From: Acidovorax sp. SCN 68-22
Lineage (GTDB): Bacteria > Pseudomonadota > Gammaproteobacteria > Burkholderiales > Burkholderiaceae_C
Direction of reading: 5' to 3'
DNA length: 36,843 bases
NCBI GenBank assembly: GCA_001724785.1
Contig: MEDL01000011.1
Location: 1 to 36,843, forward strand
Shown: piece by piece, positions 1 to 7,075 of the stretch
Position numbering within the stretch: the stretch's first letter is position 1
Layout: each line of letters opens with the position of its first letter
Translations under genes and position numbers: made by a program
The notes under the pieces: model-generated
Databases searched by the model: none
Seen by the model: only the letters and a program-made list of their open reading frames with translations
Told to the model about the DNA's origin: nothing

Positions 1-258
1 GCGCTGCTGGAAAAGCTCAAGAGCAACATGCAGGAAGTGCGTGCGCGCGGCGGCATGCTCTACGTGCTGGCCGACGCCGACACGCGCATCACCAACGGCG
101 AAGGCGTCCACGTCATCCGCATGCCCGAGCACTACGGCGCGCTGAGCCCCATCCTGCATGTCGTGCCGCTGCAACTGCTGGCCTACCACACGGCCTGCGC
201 ACGGGGCACGGATGTGGACAAGCCGCGCAACCTGGCCAAGAGCGTCACCGTCGAATGA
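1..258 (+). CDS. glmS: Glutamine--fructose-6-phosphate aminotransferase (isomerizing), C-terminal end
   Basis: Partial gene whose 5' part lies outside the window; the reading frame is open from base 1. GlmS makes glucosamine-6-phosphate from fructose-6-phosphate and glutamine, the first step of UDP-GlcNAc synthesis for peptidoglycan and LPS in the cytoplasm. The visible 85 residues are the end of the second SIS (isomerase) domain. They include the segment [19 protein letters not shown] and the nearly invariant terminus [15 protein letters not shown], which is diagnostic of GlmS. In many bacteria the DNA encoding this terminus is the Tn7 attachment site and a known hotspot for inserted cargo. 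Here the terminus is partly duplicated 93 bp downstream and is followed by AT-rich foreign-looking genes. Confidence 0.95.
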   Translation, partial: ALLEKLKSNMQEVRARGGMLYVLADADTRITNGEGVHVIRMPEHYGALSPILHVVPLQLLAYHTACARGTDVDKPRNLAKSVTVE

Positions 259-266
259 CCGTGGCG
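235..266 (+). repeat. 32-bp imperfect direct repeat, copy 1 (glmS 3' end)
   Basis: This copy spans the last codons and stop of glmS plus 8 bases beyond. It matches 328-359 at 30 of 32 positions by eye. Copy 1 encodes the terminal AKSVTVE-stop. The arrangement resembles an attachment-site duplication left by integration of an element at the glmS terminus, but no integrase gene is present in the window. Confidence 0.8.
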
Positions 267-458
267 TGCTTGGGGCGGTAGAGCCGCTGCGCGCAGCGCT
301 CAGGTTATGCGGCGGCACAAGCGTTTTGCCAAGAGCGTCACGGTCAAATGACCGTGGCGCTGGGAGACGACGGTTTCCGGGTAATTGAAGTCGTGAACAG
401 GCAAAGACTGTCTGTTACGCTTCGAGGTAGGTTCAGACTGGGGTCAAGGGAAGGTTTC
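259..458. other. Intergenic region between glmS and the AT-rich cassette
   Basis: No gene is supported here. The region holds a perfect 14-bp palindrome at 285-298 (CGCTGCG/CGCAGCG), which could be the stem of a glmS terminator although no T-run follows. It also contains the second 32-bp repeat (328-359) and a short AGAC-T-GTCT dyad at 405-413. A GACTG-type sequence recurs near 436. The last two might be regulatory sites for the downstream cassette, but that is weak. No convincing -35/-10 pair was found. Confidence 0.4.
328..359 (+). repeat. 32-bp imperfect direct repeat, copy 2 (displaced glmS-like terminus)
   Basis: Second copy of the glmS terminus. In the corresponding frame it would read AKSVTVK-stop, with two base differences from copy 1 and no glmS sequence upstream of it. 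It lies just before the foreign-looking ParA-like gene and could be an att site or the displaced end of another glmS allele. Confidence 0.75.
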
Positions 459-1496
459 ATGACAAAAATCATCACTCTGTACAACCACAAGGGCGGCGTC
501 TCAAAGACTACGACAACATATCACCTCGCCTATGCATTGGCCGAAGCCATGAAGCTAAAGGTCTTGGTGGTCGATGCGGATCCGCAATGCAATCTCACTG
601 AGCTTTGTTTATCAAAAACCATCGATTTGCTTGATCAGAAGGAGGAGGCCGGAGAACTAACAAGCTTGCCCGGGACCTCTGTCAAGGAAGCCCTCTGGCC
701 ACGCTTGGAGGGAGAACGTGCATCCGTAGACATTGAGGGAATCGAGTTAACAAAATTCGACAGTACTCTGCCGCTATATATCTTTCGCGGCGATATAGGT
801 TTAAGCGAAGCAGAGGATCGGCTCTCGTATGCCTATAGCCAGCGACTGACTTCAGATATGCATCAGAAGCGCACATACGTTGCGGTACATGACATGCTGC
901 GTAGATTAGGCGACCATCATTCATTCGATGTGATCCTTGTCGATGTCGGTCCTAGCGCAGCAGCACTTACGCGATCGTTTTTCTTGTCTTGCGACCTTTT
1001 TTTGGTTCCTGTTGCCCCGGATCGTTTCAATTATCAAGCGATGGGTTCTCTTAGCCATATACTTACTAAATGGATTACAGAGCACCTTCAAGTTATTCCT
1101 GATTTTCAAAAGCTAGCGCTTAACGTCCCGCTAAAACCACCGATATTTCAGGGCATCGTGATGCAGCGATTTCAGCGTCATCGGGGTGCCCCAAAGGCTG
1201 GATTTCAAGTGTGGATTGACAAGATCCGGAATCGAGCGACACAAGAGCTTATGCCCGCATTAGTTGCGTCATCTGGTGTCGAGGGGGTCGCTAAACATTG
1301 TCTTGCTAATCCTATCTGTGTAGAGATTCATGATTTCGCAAGCTTGGCGCCGATGATGCTGTCTAACAGTAAGCCGGTGTGGCAATTAACCAAAGAAGAC
1401 ACAGATTGGCAAGGCCAAGTTTGGGATCAAAGATCAGCTGCAATGGCTGAATTCAAAATACGGTTTTCCGAGCTCGCAAAATTGGCTATTGCCTAA
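459..1496 (+). CDS. ParA/MinD-type AAA ATPase of an AT-rich accessory cassette
   Basis: A 345-residue cytoplasmic P-loop ATPase of the ParA/MinD/Soj superfamily. Residues 10-18 form the deviant Walker A HKGGVSKTT with both signature lysines (K11, K16). Walker A' (VVDADPQCNLT) follows near residue 40, and Walker B with its following segment (VILVDVGPSAA) near residue 160. Family members dimerise on ATP and position plasmids, chromosomes or protein complexes. No parB or parS is nearby, so ordinary partitioning is not indicated. The C-terminal 150 residues are not recognised. The start was chosen at ATG 459, preceded by AAGGGAAGG at 446-454; a longer frame back to 348 adds 37 residues without family character. 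Base composition and codons (TTA, ATA, AGA) differ sharply from the neighbouring genes, suggesting horizontal transfer. The next gene starts 8 bp after the stop, or overlaps it if the TTG at 1489 is used, implying co-expression. Confidence 0.85.
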   Translation: MTKIITLYNHKGGVSKTTTTYHLAYALAEAMKLKVLVVDADPQCNLTELCLSKTIDLLDQKEEAGELTSLPGTSVKEALWPRLEGERASVDIEGIELTKFDSTLPLYIFRGDIGLSEAEDRLSYAYSQRLTSDMHQKRTYVAVHDMLRRLGDHHSFDVILVDVGPSAAALTRSFFLSCDLFLVPVAPDRFNYQAMGSLSHILTKWITEHLQVIPDFQKLALNVPLKPPIFQGIVMQRFQRHRGAPKAGFQVWIDKIRNRATQELMPALVASSGVEGVAKHCLANPICVEIHDFASLAPMMLSNSKPVWQLTKEDTDWQGQVWDQRSAAMAEFKIRFSELAKLAIA

Positions 1497-1503
1497 AATC
1501 ATC

Positions 1504-2199
1504 ATGCAATGGTCATATTGCGTCGTAGCATTCATCGATGTTCTGGGATTTTCGTCTTTTGTAGAAGCGGATGCATGTTCAGTCGAGCCTACTCAGCTCA
1601 TCAATCTCAAAGGTCTTTTGGCTGGGGTAACGAGTGACTCTCCCGAACTTGATGTCCGTGCTTTCTCGGATTCGATCACCATTTCCGCGCCTCTAGAAAG
1701 TGCTGCCGTCGTCAGCTTATTCAACGCAACTCTAGACCTGCAACGGCGTTTTGTCTCAGGTGGTGTTTTAGTAAGAGGAGGGATAGCATTCGGGAAGCAC
1801 TACAGTGATGAAACGATCATCTATTCTGAAGCCTTGATACGCGCCTATCAACTCGAAAGAGATAAAGCGCGTTTCCCGCGAATTTTGGTTGCCGACGATC
1901 TTCTTGACTGGTATTTTCATCACCATGATACAAAGCCTGCAGATATGGATGAAGTTAAGGCAATTGTGATTGCTGATCGCGATAGCTTGGTGTTTGTAGA
2001 TTATTTAGATATAAGCTCAATTGAGTCACACTTGCAGGTCATAAATAAATATAATATTAAAAATTCGACGCCGAGCGTTCTAGAGAAAATTCAGTGGCTT
2101 TGTCAGTATCATAATTTTGTGGCGGAGAGATGCGGTAGTCCACACGTCTATACGGGAGCAATGCTCAGTGGGTTTCAGCAGGTCGTGATCAAACCATAG
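1504..2199 (+). CDS. Putative nucleotide-cyclase-like protein paired with the ParA-like ATPase
   Basis: A 231-residue protein that resembles the core of class III adenylate/guanylate cyclases, though no characterised homologue is recognised. It has AFIDVLGF at residues 9-16, FSDSI at 54-58 and RGGIAFG at 91-97. These fit the FxDxxGF metal-site strand, the second metal Asp and the RxGIxxG strand of that fold. D12 and D56 are 44 residues apart, the canonical metal-Asp spacing. The later helix reads IRAYQLE where active cyclases have NxAARLE, so the transition-state Asn and Arg appear to be replaced; activity is therefore uncertain. ATG 1504 was chosen because it directly precedes the conserved strand. 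TTG 1489 would overlap the ATPase stop. Neither has a good ribosome site, suggesting coupling to the ATPase gene. The gene is very AT-rich, for example around 2041-2064, as in transferred DNA. Confidence 0.75.
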   Translation: MQWSYCVVAFIDVLGFSSFVEADACSVEPTQLINLKGLLAGVTSDSPELDVRAFSDSITISAPLESAAVVSLFNATLDLQRRFVSGGVLVRGGIAFGKHYSDETIIYSEALIRAYQLERDKARFPRILVADDLLDWYFHHHDTKPADMDEVKAIVIADRDSLVFVDYLDISSIESHLQVINKYNIKNSTPSVLEKIQWLCQYHNFVAERCGSPHVYTGAMLSGFQQVVIKP

Positions 2200-2535
2200 A
2201 AAGGAAGCGACAGGAGGTCTAATGGTTTCATTGAAAGTTTAGTGTTCGGCGTAATCTGTCGGATATCTGCTTCTTTACAGCTGTTAATCAACGCATCCCT
2301 GCGAAGGGGCGAGTGGGGCGCAAACGTCGTTGAGGCGGGCACGGCGAATATCCTGCCAACAGCCGATCCGGGGTGCGTGAAGTCGAATGCCTTCTGCGGG
2401 CCGAGAGCAGTCAACTTTTGTACCGCACGCGAACAGCCGCACAGCACGGACTGCGGAACCGCCGCACCGACCAAAGCCCGCGACAGCCCGACCCGGCGCC
2501 TGCATTCTCTCCAGCCCTCGCGCACGCGATCCGTC
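2200..2535. other. Gene-free stretch after the cassette, possible remnant of a third gene
   Basis: No intact gene is supported. Right after the cyclase-like gene there is an excellent ribosome site (AGGAGG at 2212-2217) four bases before an ATG at 2222. That frame stops after six codons (MVSLKV, TAG at 2240-2242). This looks like the beginning of a third cassette gene that was truncated. Composition changes from AT-rich to GC-rich between about 2240 and 2300, so the right edge of the transferred segment probably lies there. The remainder up to arsM shows nothing recognisable. Confidence 0.45.
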
Positions 2536-3444
2536 TCAGCAGCAGCGCGGCCCGCAGCCCTTCCCCGCCGCCACAGAAGTGACCTCCTGCGCCACGGTGT
2601 CAGCCGTCTGCATCGCCACCACCGGCTTCCGACCCCGCACAAACCCACTGGCAAACCGCCCGTCCACCTCACGCGCCAGTTGCCGCAGCTCCGCCCCCTG
2701 GCCCGACAGGAACTCGGCCGCGTCCTCTGCCGTGTAGACCCGCGTGATTTCTATGGACGCGTCCTCGAAGCCGGCGGCCCGCAGCTTGGCGATGTAGTCG
2801 GCATCGCCCAACGCTCCGGCGACGCAGCCGATCCAGAGCTCCATGCTGCGGCGCATGGCTTCGGGCACATCGCCGCGCACCACCACATCCGATACCGCGA
2901 AGCGGCCACCGGGTTTGAGCACGCGGAAGGCTTCGCGCAGCACGCGGTCCTTGTCGGCCGACAGGTTGATGACGCAGTTGGAAATGACCACGTCCACCGA
3001 GTTGGCCGGCAGCGGGATGTGCTCGATTTCTCCCTTCAGGAAGTGCACATTGGTCAGGCCGCTCTTGCGCTTGTTTTCCTGTGCCAGGGCCAGCATGGGG
3101 TCGGTCATGTCCAGGCCGTAGGCCGTTCCGGTAGGGCCGACCCGTTTGGCCGAGAGCAGGACGTCGATGCCGCCGCCGGAGCCCAGGTCCAGCACGGTTT
3201 CGCCGGCCTTCAGTTCCGCCAGCGCGGTCGGGTTGCCGCAGCCCAGCGATGCCAGCATTGCAGTGGCCGGCACGTCGGCCGCCTGGGCCTGGTCGTACAG
3301 GTTCGAAGTGATGGGGTCCCACCGCTCCGGCGACGCTGCTGAGCCGCCGCCGCAGCAGGCACTGGCACCGCCCTGCGCCACGCGCTCGGCGGCCGCGCCG
3401 TATTGTTGTTGGACCACTTCCTTCACATCCGTCGTTTCGTTCAT
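2536..3444 (-). CDS. arsM: Arsenite S-adenosylmethyltransferase
   Basis: A 302-residue SAM-dependent methyltransferase that converts As(III) to methylated, partly volatile arsenicals in the cytoplasm. The SAM motif is LDLGSGGGID at about residues 85-94, and the acidic loop at the end of strand 2 is GLDMTDPM near 110-117. Cysteines that ArsM uses to bind arsenic are visible: C69 (LGCGNP), C157 (SNCVINL) and C207 (IGCVAGAL). There is also a CC pair at 30-31 and a Cys-rich tail (C297, C301, C302), as common in bacterial ArsM. Start at ATG 3444 is chosen for the AAGGAG ribosome site a few bases upstream. An upstream ATG at 3459 would overlap the arsR stop by ATGA. The gene is second in an arsR-arsM operon with a 14-bp gap, so it is probably induced by arsenite through ArsR. 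Confidence 0.93.
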   Translation of the reverse strand: MNETTDVKEVVQQQYGAAAERVAQGGASACCGGGSAASPERWDPITSNLYDQAQAADVPATAMLASLGCGNPTALAELKAGETVLDLGSGGGIDVLLSAKRVGPTGTAYGLDMTDPMLALAQENKRKSGLTNVHFLKGEIEHIPLPANSVDVVISNCVINLSADKDRVLREAFRVLKPGGRFAVSDVVVRGDVPEAMRRSMELWIGCVAGALGDADYIAKLRAAGFEDASIEITRVYTAEDAAEFLSGQGAELRQLAREVDGRFASGFVRGRKPVVAMQTADTVAQEVTSVAAGKGCGPRCC

Positions 3445-3458
3445 CGGGTTCTCCTTCA

Positions 3459-3836
3459 TCAAAGTTCGGGCCCGCCGCAGCAGGTGACGCGCCCGGGCTC
3501 CACCGCCTTGCTGCGGGTGCAGCACTCGGCGTACAGAAAGCCCAGCAGCGCTTCCAGGCCGGCGGTGTGGGCGGTACAGCGCAAATAGGTGCCTTCGCGC
3601 TGGACGGCGACCAGGCCCGCGCTTTTGAGCTTGTCCAGATGGTGCGAAAGCGTCGATGCCGCCATGCCCAGCTCGGCCGCAATCTCGCCAACCACCAGAC
3701 CCTCGGGATGCGCGGTGAGCAGCAGCCGGACGATGGCCAGGCGGGGCTCGGTGCCCATGGCGGCGAGCATGCCGGCGAACCGGGCGGTGTCGGTGGGCGG
3801 GTGGGTGAGGGGCATGCTTCGCTTCGTTGTATCCAT
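3459..3836 (-). CDS. arsR: ArsR-family arsenite-responsive repressor
   Basis: A small winged-helix repressor (125 residues from this start). The recognition-helix region AELGMAASTLSHHLDKLKSAGLV and the wing QREGTYLRC are typical of the ArsR/SmtB family. C-terminal cysteines (AECCTRS, then VTCCGG) suggest the As(III) site of the type seen in ArsR proteins with a C-terminal Cys pair rather than the CVC motif of the alpha-3 helix. It probably represses its own arsR-arsM operon and releases DNA on binding arsenite. The start is uncertain. ATG 3836 almost coincides with the predicted transcription start, so translation may be leaderless. ATG 3815 (MPLTHPP) would leave a short leader. ATG 3878 lies upstream of the predicted start point and is unlikely. 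Confidence 0.9.
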   Translation of the reverse strand: MDTTKRSMPLTHPPTDTARFAGMLAAMGTEPRLAIVRLLLTAHPEGLVVGEIAAELGMAASTLSHHLDKLKSAGLVAVQREGTYLRCTAHTAGLEALLGFLYAECCTRSKAVEPGRVTCCGGPEL

Positions 3837-3872
3837 ATTTCCAGAATAATCGAAATTAAATGCGGCTGTCAA
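3837..3872 (-). promoter_or_regulatory. arsR-arsM promoter with overlapping ArsR operator
   Basis: On the minus strand there is a consensus -35 TTGACA (3867-3872), an 18-bp spacer and a -10-like TATTCT (3843-3848). A dyad ATTTC-N10-GAAAT (3837-3856) covers the -10. Its sequence is AT-rich as in known ArsR operators. Repressor bound there would block RNA polymerase. The predicted start point falls at or next to ATG 3836. Confidence 0.7.
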
Positions 3873-3912
3873 CTGCATCCGGCGGAACCAGGCCGTTGCG
3901 CCCCTGCGGGTT

Positions 3913-4602
3913 TCAGTCGCTCTCGGGCACGTAAAAGCGGCGCTCCAAGCCTGCCCGCCCGGGAAAATATTTGAAGAACGGCCGGGCGCCGTCGATGGTG
4001 TGCGCGACGGATGGGCGGGCGACCAGGCGCTCGAAATAGGCCCGCAAGTGGCCGTGCTCGGGGCCGAAAGACACGTAGGCTCTGGCGTAGAACAGCGCCG
4101 GTGCAGCGGCGCAATCGGCCATGCTGAAAGAAGTGCCGGCCATCCAGGTGCGGCCCCCCAAGTGCCCGTCGATCAAGGCGTAGGCAGTCTGAAGCGCCTC
4201 ACGGGCCCGGACCACGCTGGGCGCATCGCGTTCGGCCTCGGGGCGCAGCAGGTCGGCGGTGAAGGCTTGCATGGGGGTCATCACGTACAGGTCCATCAGC
4301 CGGTCCCACAAGCGCACTTCCAGCGCTTGCTCGGCGTCTTGCGGGATAAGCCGGCGGCCGGGCCCGGCGTGGTGGAGCTGCAGGTGTTCCATGATGGTGC
4401 TGGTCTCGGGAACGGGCTTTTCCTGGTCGATCAGCAAAGGCATCTTGCCCAGCGGCCACAGCTTCAGGTAGGCGGAACGCTCTGTCGGGTCTCCGGGGTT
4501 GTAGATGCGTCTTTCGGTCGTGATGGCGAGCTCGTCGAGCGCGATCAGCACCTTGTGGCAGTACGACGAAAGAGGGTGGTAGTGCAGCGTCAGGGGATTC
4601 AT
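3913..4602 (-). CDS. Glutathione S-transferase family protein
   Basis: A 229-residue protein with an N-terminal thioredoxin-like domain, residues about 3-80: LTLHYHPLSSYCHKVLIALDE, then a cis-Pro region GKMPLLID and PETSTIMEHL, the ESxxI-like glutathione-contacting turn. An all-helical C-terminal domain has the usual SMADCAAAPALFYA motif near residue 170. The family conjugates or reduces electrophiles with glutathione in the cytoplasm; the substrate cannot be read from sequence. ATG 4602 begins right at the first beta strand. The gene lies upstream of arsR on the same strand but is separated by the arsR promoter, so co-regulation with arsenic resistance is not shown. Confidence 0.9.
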   Translation of the reverse strand: MNPLTLHYHPLSSYCHKVLIALDELAITTERRIYNPGDPTERSAYLKLWPLGKMPLLIDQEKPVPETSTIMEHLQLHHAGPGRRLIPQDAEQALEVRLWDRLMDLYVMTPMQAFTADLLRPEAERDAPSVVRAREALQTAYALIDGHLGGRTWMAGTSFSMADCAAAPALFYARAYVSFGPEHGHLRAYFERLVARPSVAHTIDGARPFFKYFPGRAGLERRFYVPESD

Positions 4603-4720
4603 GGCGTCGGGTGGTCGCGCAATGCTGCCTGCTGAGCATGCGCGCCCCGGCAAGTTCAGCGAAGAAACCATTCTGACGGACGCCGGCGGTGCTGGCCGCC
4701 GAACGGGGGGCCTGGCGCCG

Positions 4721-7075
4721 TCAGCTGGCAGGTCCATCTGCCACCGATTTCACACACGACACCCTACGCAGCCCCGCAACCTGCGCCTGGCCCCACCACC
4801 GCGGCAACAAGGCCCGCACCTCCGCCCGCTGAAAACGGTCGTCGATCAACACCACCGCGCCCTCGTCGTCCTCTGTGCGGATCACGCGGCCGGCGGCTTG
4901 CACCACCTTGCGCAGGCCGGGGTAGAGGTAGGTGTAGTCGTAGCCCTTTCCCGCGCCGAAATGCGCGTCCAGGGCCTCCTTTATGCGTTCGTTGACCGGG
5001 TTGACCTGCGCCAGCCCCAGGGTCGCCACGAAGGCGCCGATCAGCCGCCGGCCGGGCAGGTCCACCCCTTCGGAAAACGCCCCGCCCAGCACGGCGAAGC
5101 CCACGCCTGCGCCGTGCTCGGAGAAGCGTGCCAGGAAGGCCTCGCGGCCTGGCTCGTCCATGTGGCGGGCCTGTTGCCAGGTGGGCAGCTGCGGATGCAG
5201 CCGCGCCAGGCATGCGGCGGCGCGCTCCATGTAGTCGAAGCTGCTGAAGAAACACAGGTAGTTGCCGGGTTGCCGGGCGTACTGCTCGGCGACGAGCTGC
5301 ACGATGGGTGCAAGCGAGCGTTCCCGGTCGCGAAAGCGCGTGGAAATGTGGCCGGCGACGCGCACCGCCAGCTGCGCCGCGCGGAACGGCCCTTCGATGT
5401 CCAGCCAGCGCGCGCCCTCGGGCAGGCCCAGCATGTCGCGGTAGAAATGCGCCGGGCCGAGCGTGCCCGAGAACAGCACCGTGGTGTGCGCGGCGGCGTG
5501 GCGGGGGGCCAGGTGCGGAGCGGGAACGACATTGCGCAGGCACAGCGTGGACCCCGGCGCGCGCCGCCCGCCGGCCGGGTGCGGCGTGCGCTGCACGTCG
5601 AAGAGTGCGTGGCCGCCCATCGACTCGGCCAGCGCCAGGAAGTGCAGCACCTCCCAATAAAAGCCCAGCAGCGGGTCGCCGGGCGGCATGGGCGCGTCGG
5701 CCAGGGCCTCGGAAATGGCGGCCGACGCGCGCTGCAGCGCGCCCAGCAACGGCGCGGGCACGTCGGTGTGCGCCGCGTAGTCGCCGCTTTGCGCGCGGTT
5801 CAAGGCGTTCCAGGTGCGCTGCAGGCGTTCGAGCGCGGCGCGCACCGGCCCGGCGCTGGCGCGCCGCGCCGCCGCGAGCGCGGCTTGCGGCAGTTCGGCG
5901 GTGTACATGCGCTGCGCGCGTTCCACCAGGTTGTGCGCTTCGTCCACCAGCACGCCGACCTTCCACTGCTGCGCCTGCATCAGCGCGTACAGCATGGCGG
6001 AGCTGTCGTAGTAGTAGTGGTAGTCGGCCACGACGACGTCGCTCCAGCGCACCAGCTCCTGCGCCAGGTAGTAGGGGCAGACCTGGTGGGCGAGGGCGAT
6101 GCCGCGCAGCGCCTCGGCGTCCCAGGGCCCGGCGGCGTCCACGGCGGCGGCGCGTGCCTGGGGCAGGCGGTCGTAGAAACCGCGCGCCAGCGGGCAGGCA
6201 TCGCCGTGGCAGGCCTGGCCGGGGTATTCGCAGGCCTTGTCGCGCGCCCGCACGTCGAGCACGCGCAGCCCGAACGCCGCGGAGCCGCCACCGAGCTGCC
6301 GCTGGATGGCCGCCAGCGCCTGCAGCGCCAGCGCGTGGCCGGTGCCCTTGGCGGTGAGGAAGAAGACCTTGTCCAGCCCGCCGCTGTTGCTGGCCTTGAG
6401 CAGGGGGAAGAGCGTGCCGAGCGTCTTGCCGATGCCGGTGGGCGCCTGGGCCATCAGGCAGTTGCCCCCGCCCTCGGCGCGCGCGCTGCGGTACACCGCC
6501 ACGGCCAGCTCGCGCTGGCCGGTGCGAAAGCCGGCCAGCGGAAACTGCAACTCCTGCAAGGCCCGGTCGCGTGCACTGCGGTGCGCGGCCTCGCGGCGCG
6601 ACCACGCCAGGAAGCGCGCGCAGAGCGATTCGAAGAAGGCCTGCAAGTCGGCGGCTGGGTGCGTTTCCACCAGGACCGTCTCCTCCTGGGTGCCGACGTT
6701 GAAATACACCAGCGCCACCCGGATCTGCGCCAGGCCGCGCGCGGCGCAGAGCAAATGCCCGTACACCTTGGCCTGGGCCCAATGCAGGGCGCGCTGTGGC
6801 GGGCGCACGCCCTCGAACGCGCCGCGGTAGGTCTTGATTTCCTCGACCTGGCAGGCCGCCGGGTCGAAGCCGTCGGCCCGACCCTGCACCGTCAGGTCTT
6901 CGTATTGGCCGGCCAGGCCCACCTCGGTCTCGTAGCCGGCGCAGCGCCGGCCTTGCACCAGGGCGTGGCCGGCCATACCGTCGAGCGCGCTGGGCGCGGG
7001 CGTGAAGCGCAGGTCCAGGTCGCCGGTGCGCGCCGTGAATTCGCACAGACTGCGCACGGCGACGGAGTAGCTCAC
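4721..7075 (-). CDS. RecB-type nuclease fused to a DinG/XPD-family helicase
   Basis: A 784-residue protein. Residues 60-110 carry RecB/Cas4-type PD-(D/E)XK nuclease motifs: GRADGF (D68), VEEIKTY (E79, K81) and QAKVY (the QxxxY motif, 101-105). A superfamily 2 XPD/DinG-like helicase follows: Walker A APTGIGKT at 211-218, candidate iron-sulfur cysteines C282, C289, C294 and C333, a DEAH box at 378-381, and motif VI QAAGRVIR near the C-terminus. It probably unwinds and cuts DNA intermediates during repair. The GTG start at 7075 overlaps the stop of the preceding nuclease gene (GTGA) with a GGGGG stretch just before it. Longer upstream frames run through that gene and lack family character. The tight coupling indicates a functional pair with the VRR-NUC protein. 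Confidence 0.88.
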   Translation of the reverse strand: MSYSVAVRSLCEFTARTGDLDLRFTPAPSALDGMAGHALVQGRRCAGYETEVGLAGQYEDLTVQGRADGFDPAACQVEEIKTYRGAFEGVRPPQRALHWAQAKVYGHLLCAARGLAQIRVALVYFNVGTQEETVLVETHPAADLQAFFESLCARFLAWSRREAAHRSARDRALQELQFPLAGFRTGQRELAVAVYRSARAEGGGNCLMAQAPTGIGKTLGTLFPLLKASNSGGLDKVFFLTAKGTGHALALQALAAIQRQLGGGSAAFGLRVLDVRARDKACEYPGQACHGDACPLARGFYDRLPQARAAAVDAAGPWDAEALRGIALAHQVCPYYLAQELVRWSDVVVADYHYYYDSSAMLYALMQAQQWKVGVLVDEAHNLVERAQRMYTAELPQAALAAARRASAGPVRAALERLQRTWNALNRAQSGDYAAHTDVPAPLLGALQRASAAISEALADAPMPPGDPLLGFYWEVLHFLALAESMGGHALFDVQRTPHPAGGRRAPGSTLCLRNVVPAPHLAPRHAAAHTTVLFSGTLGPAHFYRDMLGLPEGARWLDIEGPFRAAQLAVRVAGHISTRFRDRERSLAPIVQLVAEQYARQPGNYLCFFSSFDYMERAAACLARLHPQLPTWQQARHMDEPGREAFLARFSEHGAGVGFAVLGGAFSEGVDLPGRRLIGAFVATLGLAQVNPVNERIKEALDAHFGAGKGYDYTYLYPGLRKVVQAAGRVIRTEDDEGAVVLIDDRFQRAEVRALLPRWWGQAQVAGLRRVSCVKSVADGPAS

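Noticed and set aside
1-458. A Tn7 insertion at attTn7 downstream of glmS
   Set aside because: No tns genes, no Tn7 end repeats and no 5-bp target duplication were seen; the repeat found is 32 bp long.
459-1496. A chromosomal or plasmid partition locus
   Set aside because: The ATPase is ParA-like but there is no ParB, no parS-like repeat array and no replication gene nearby.
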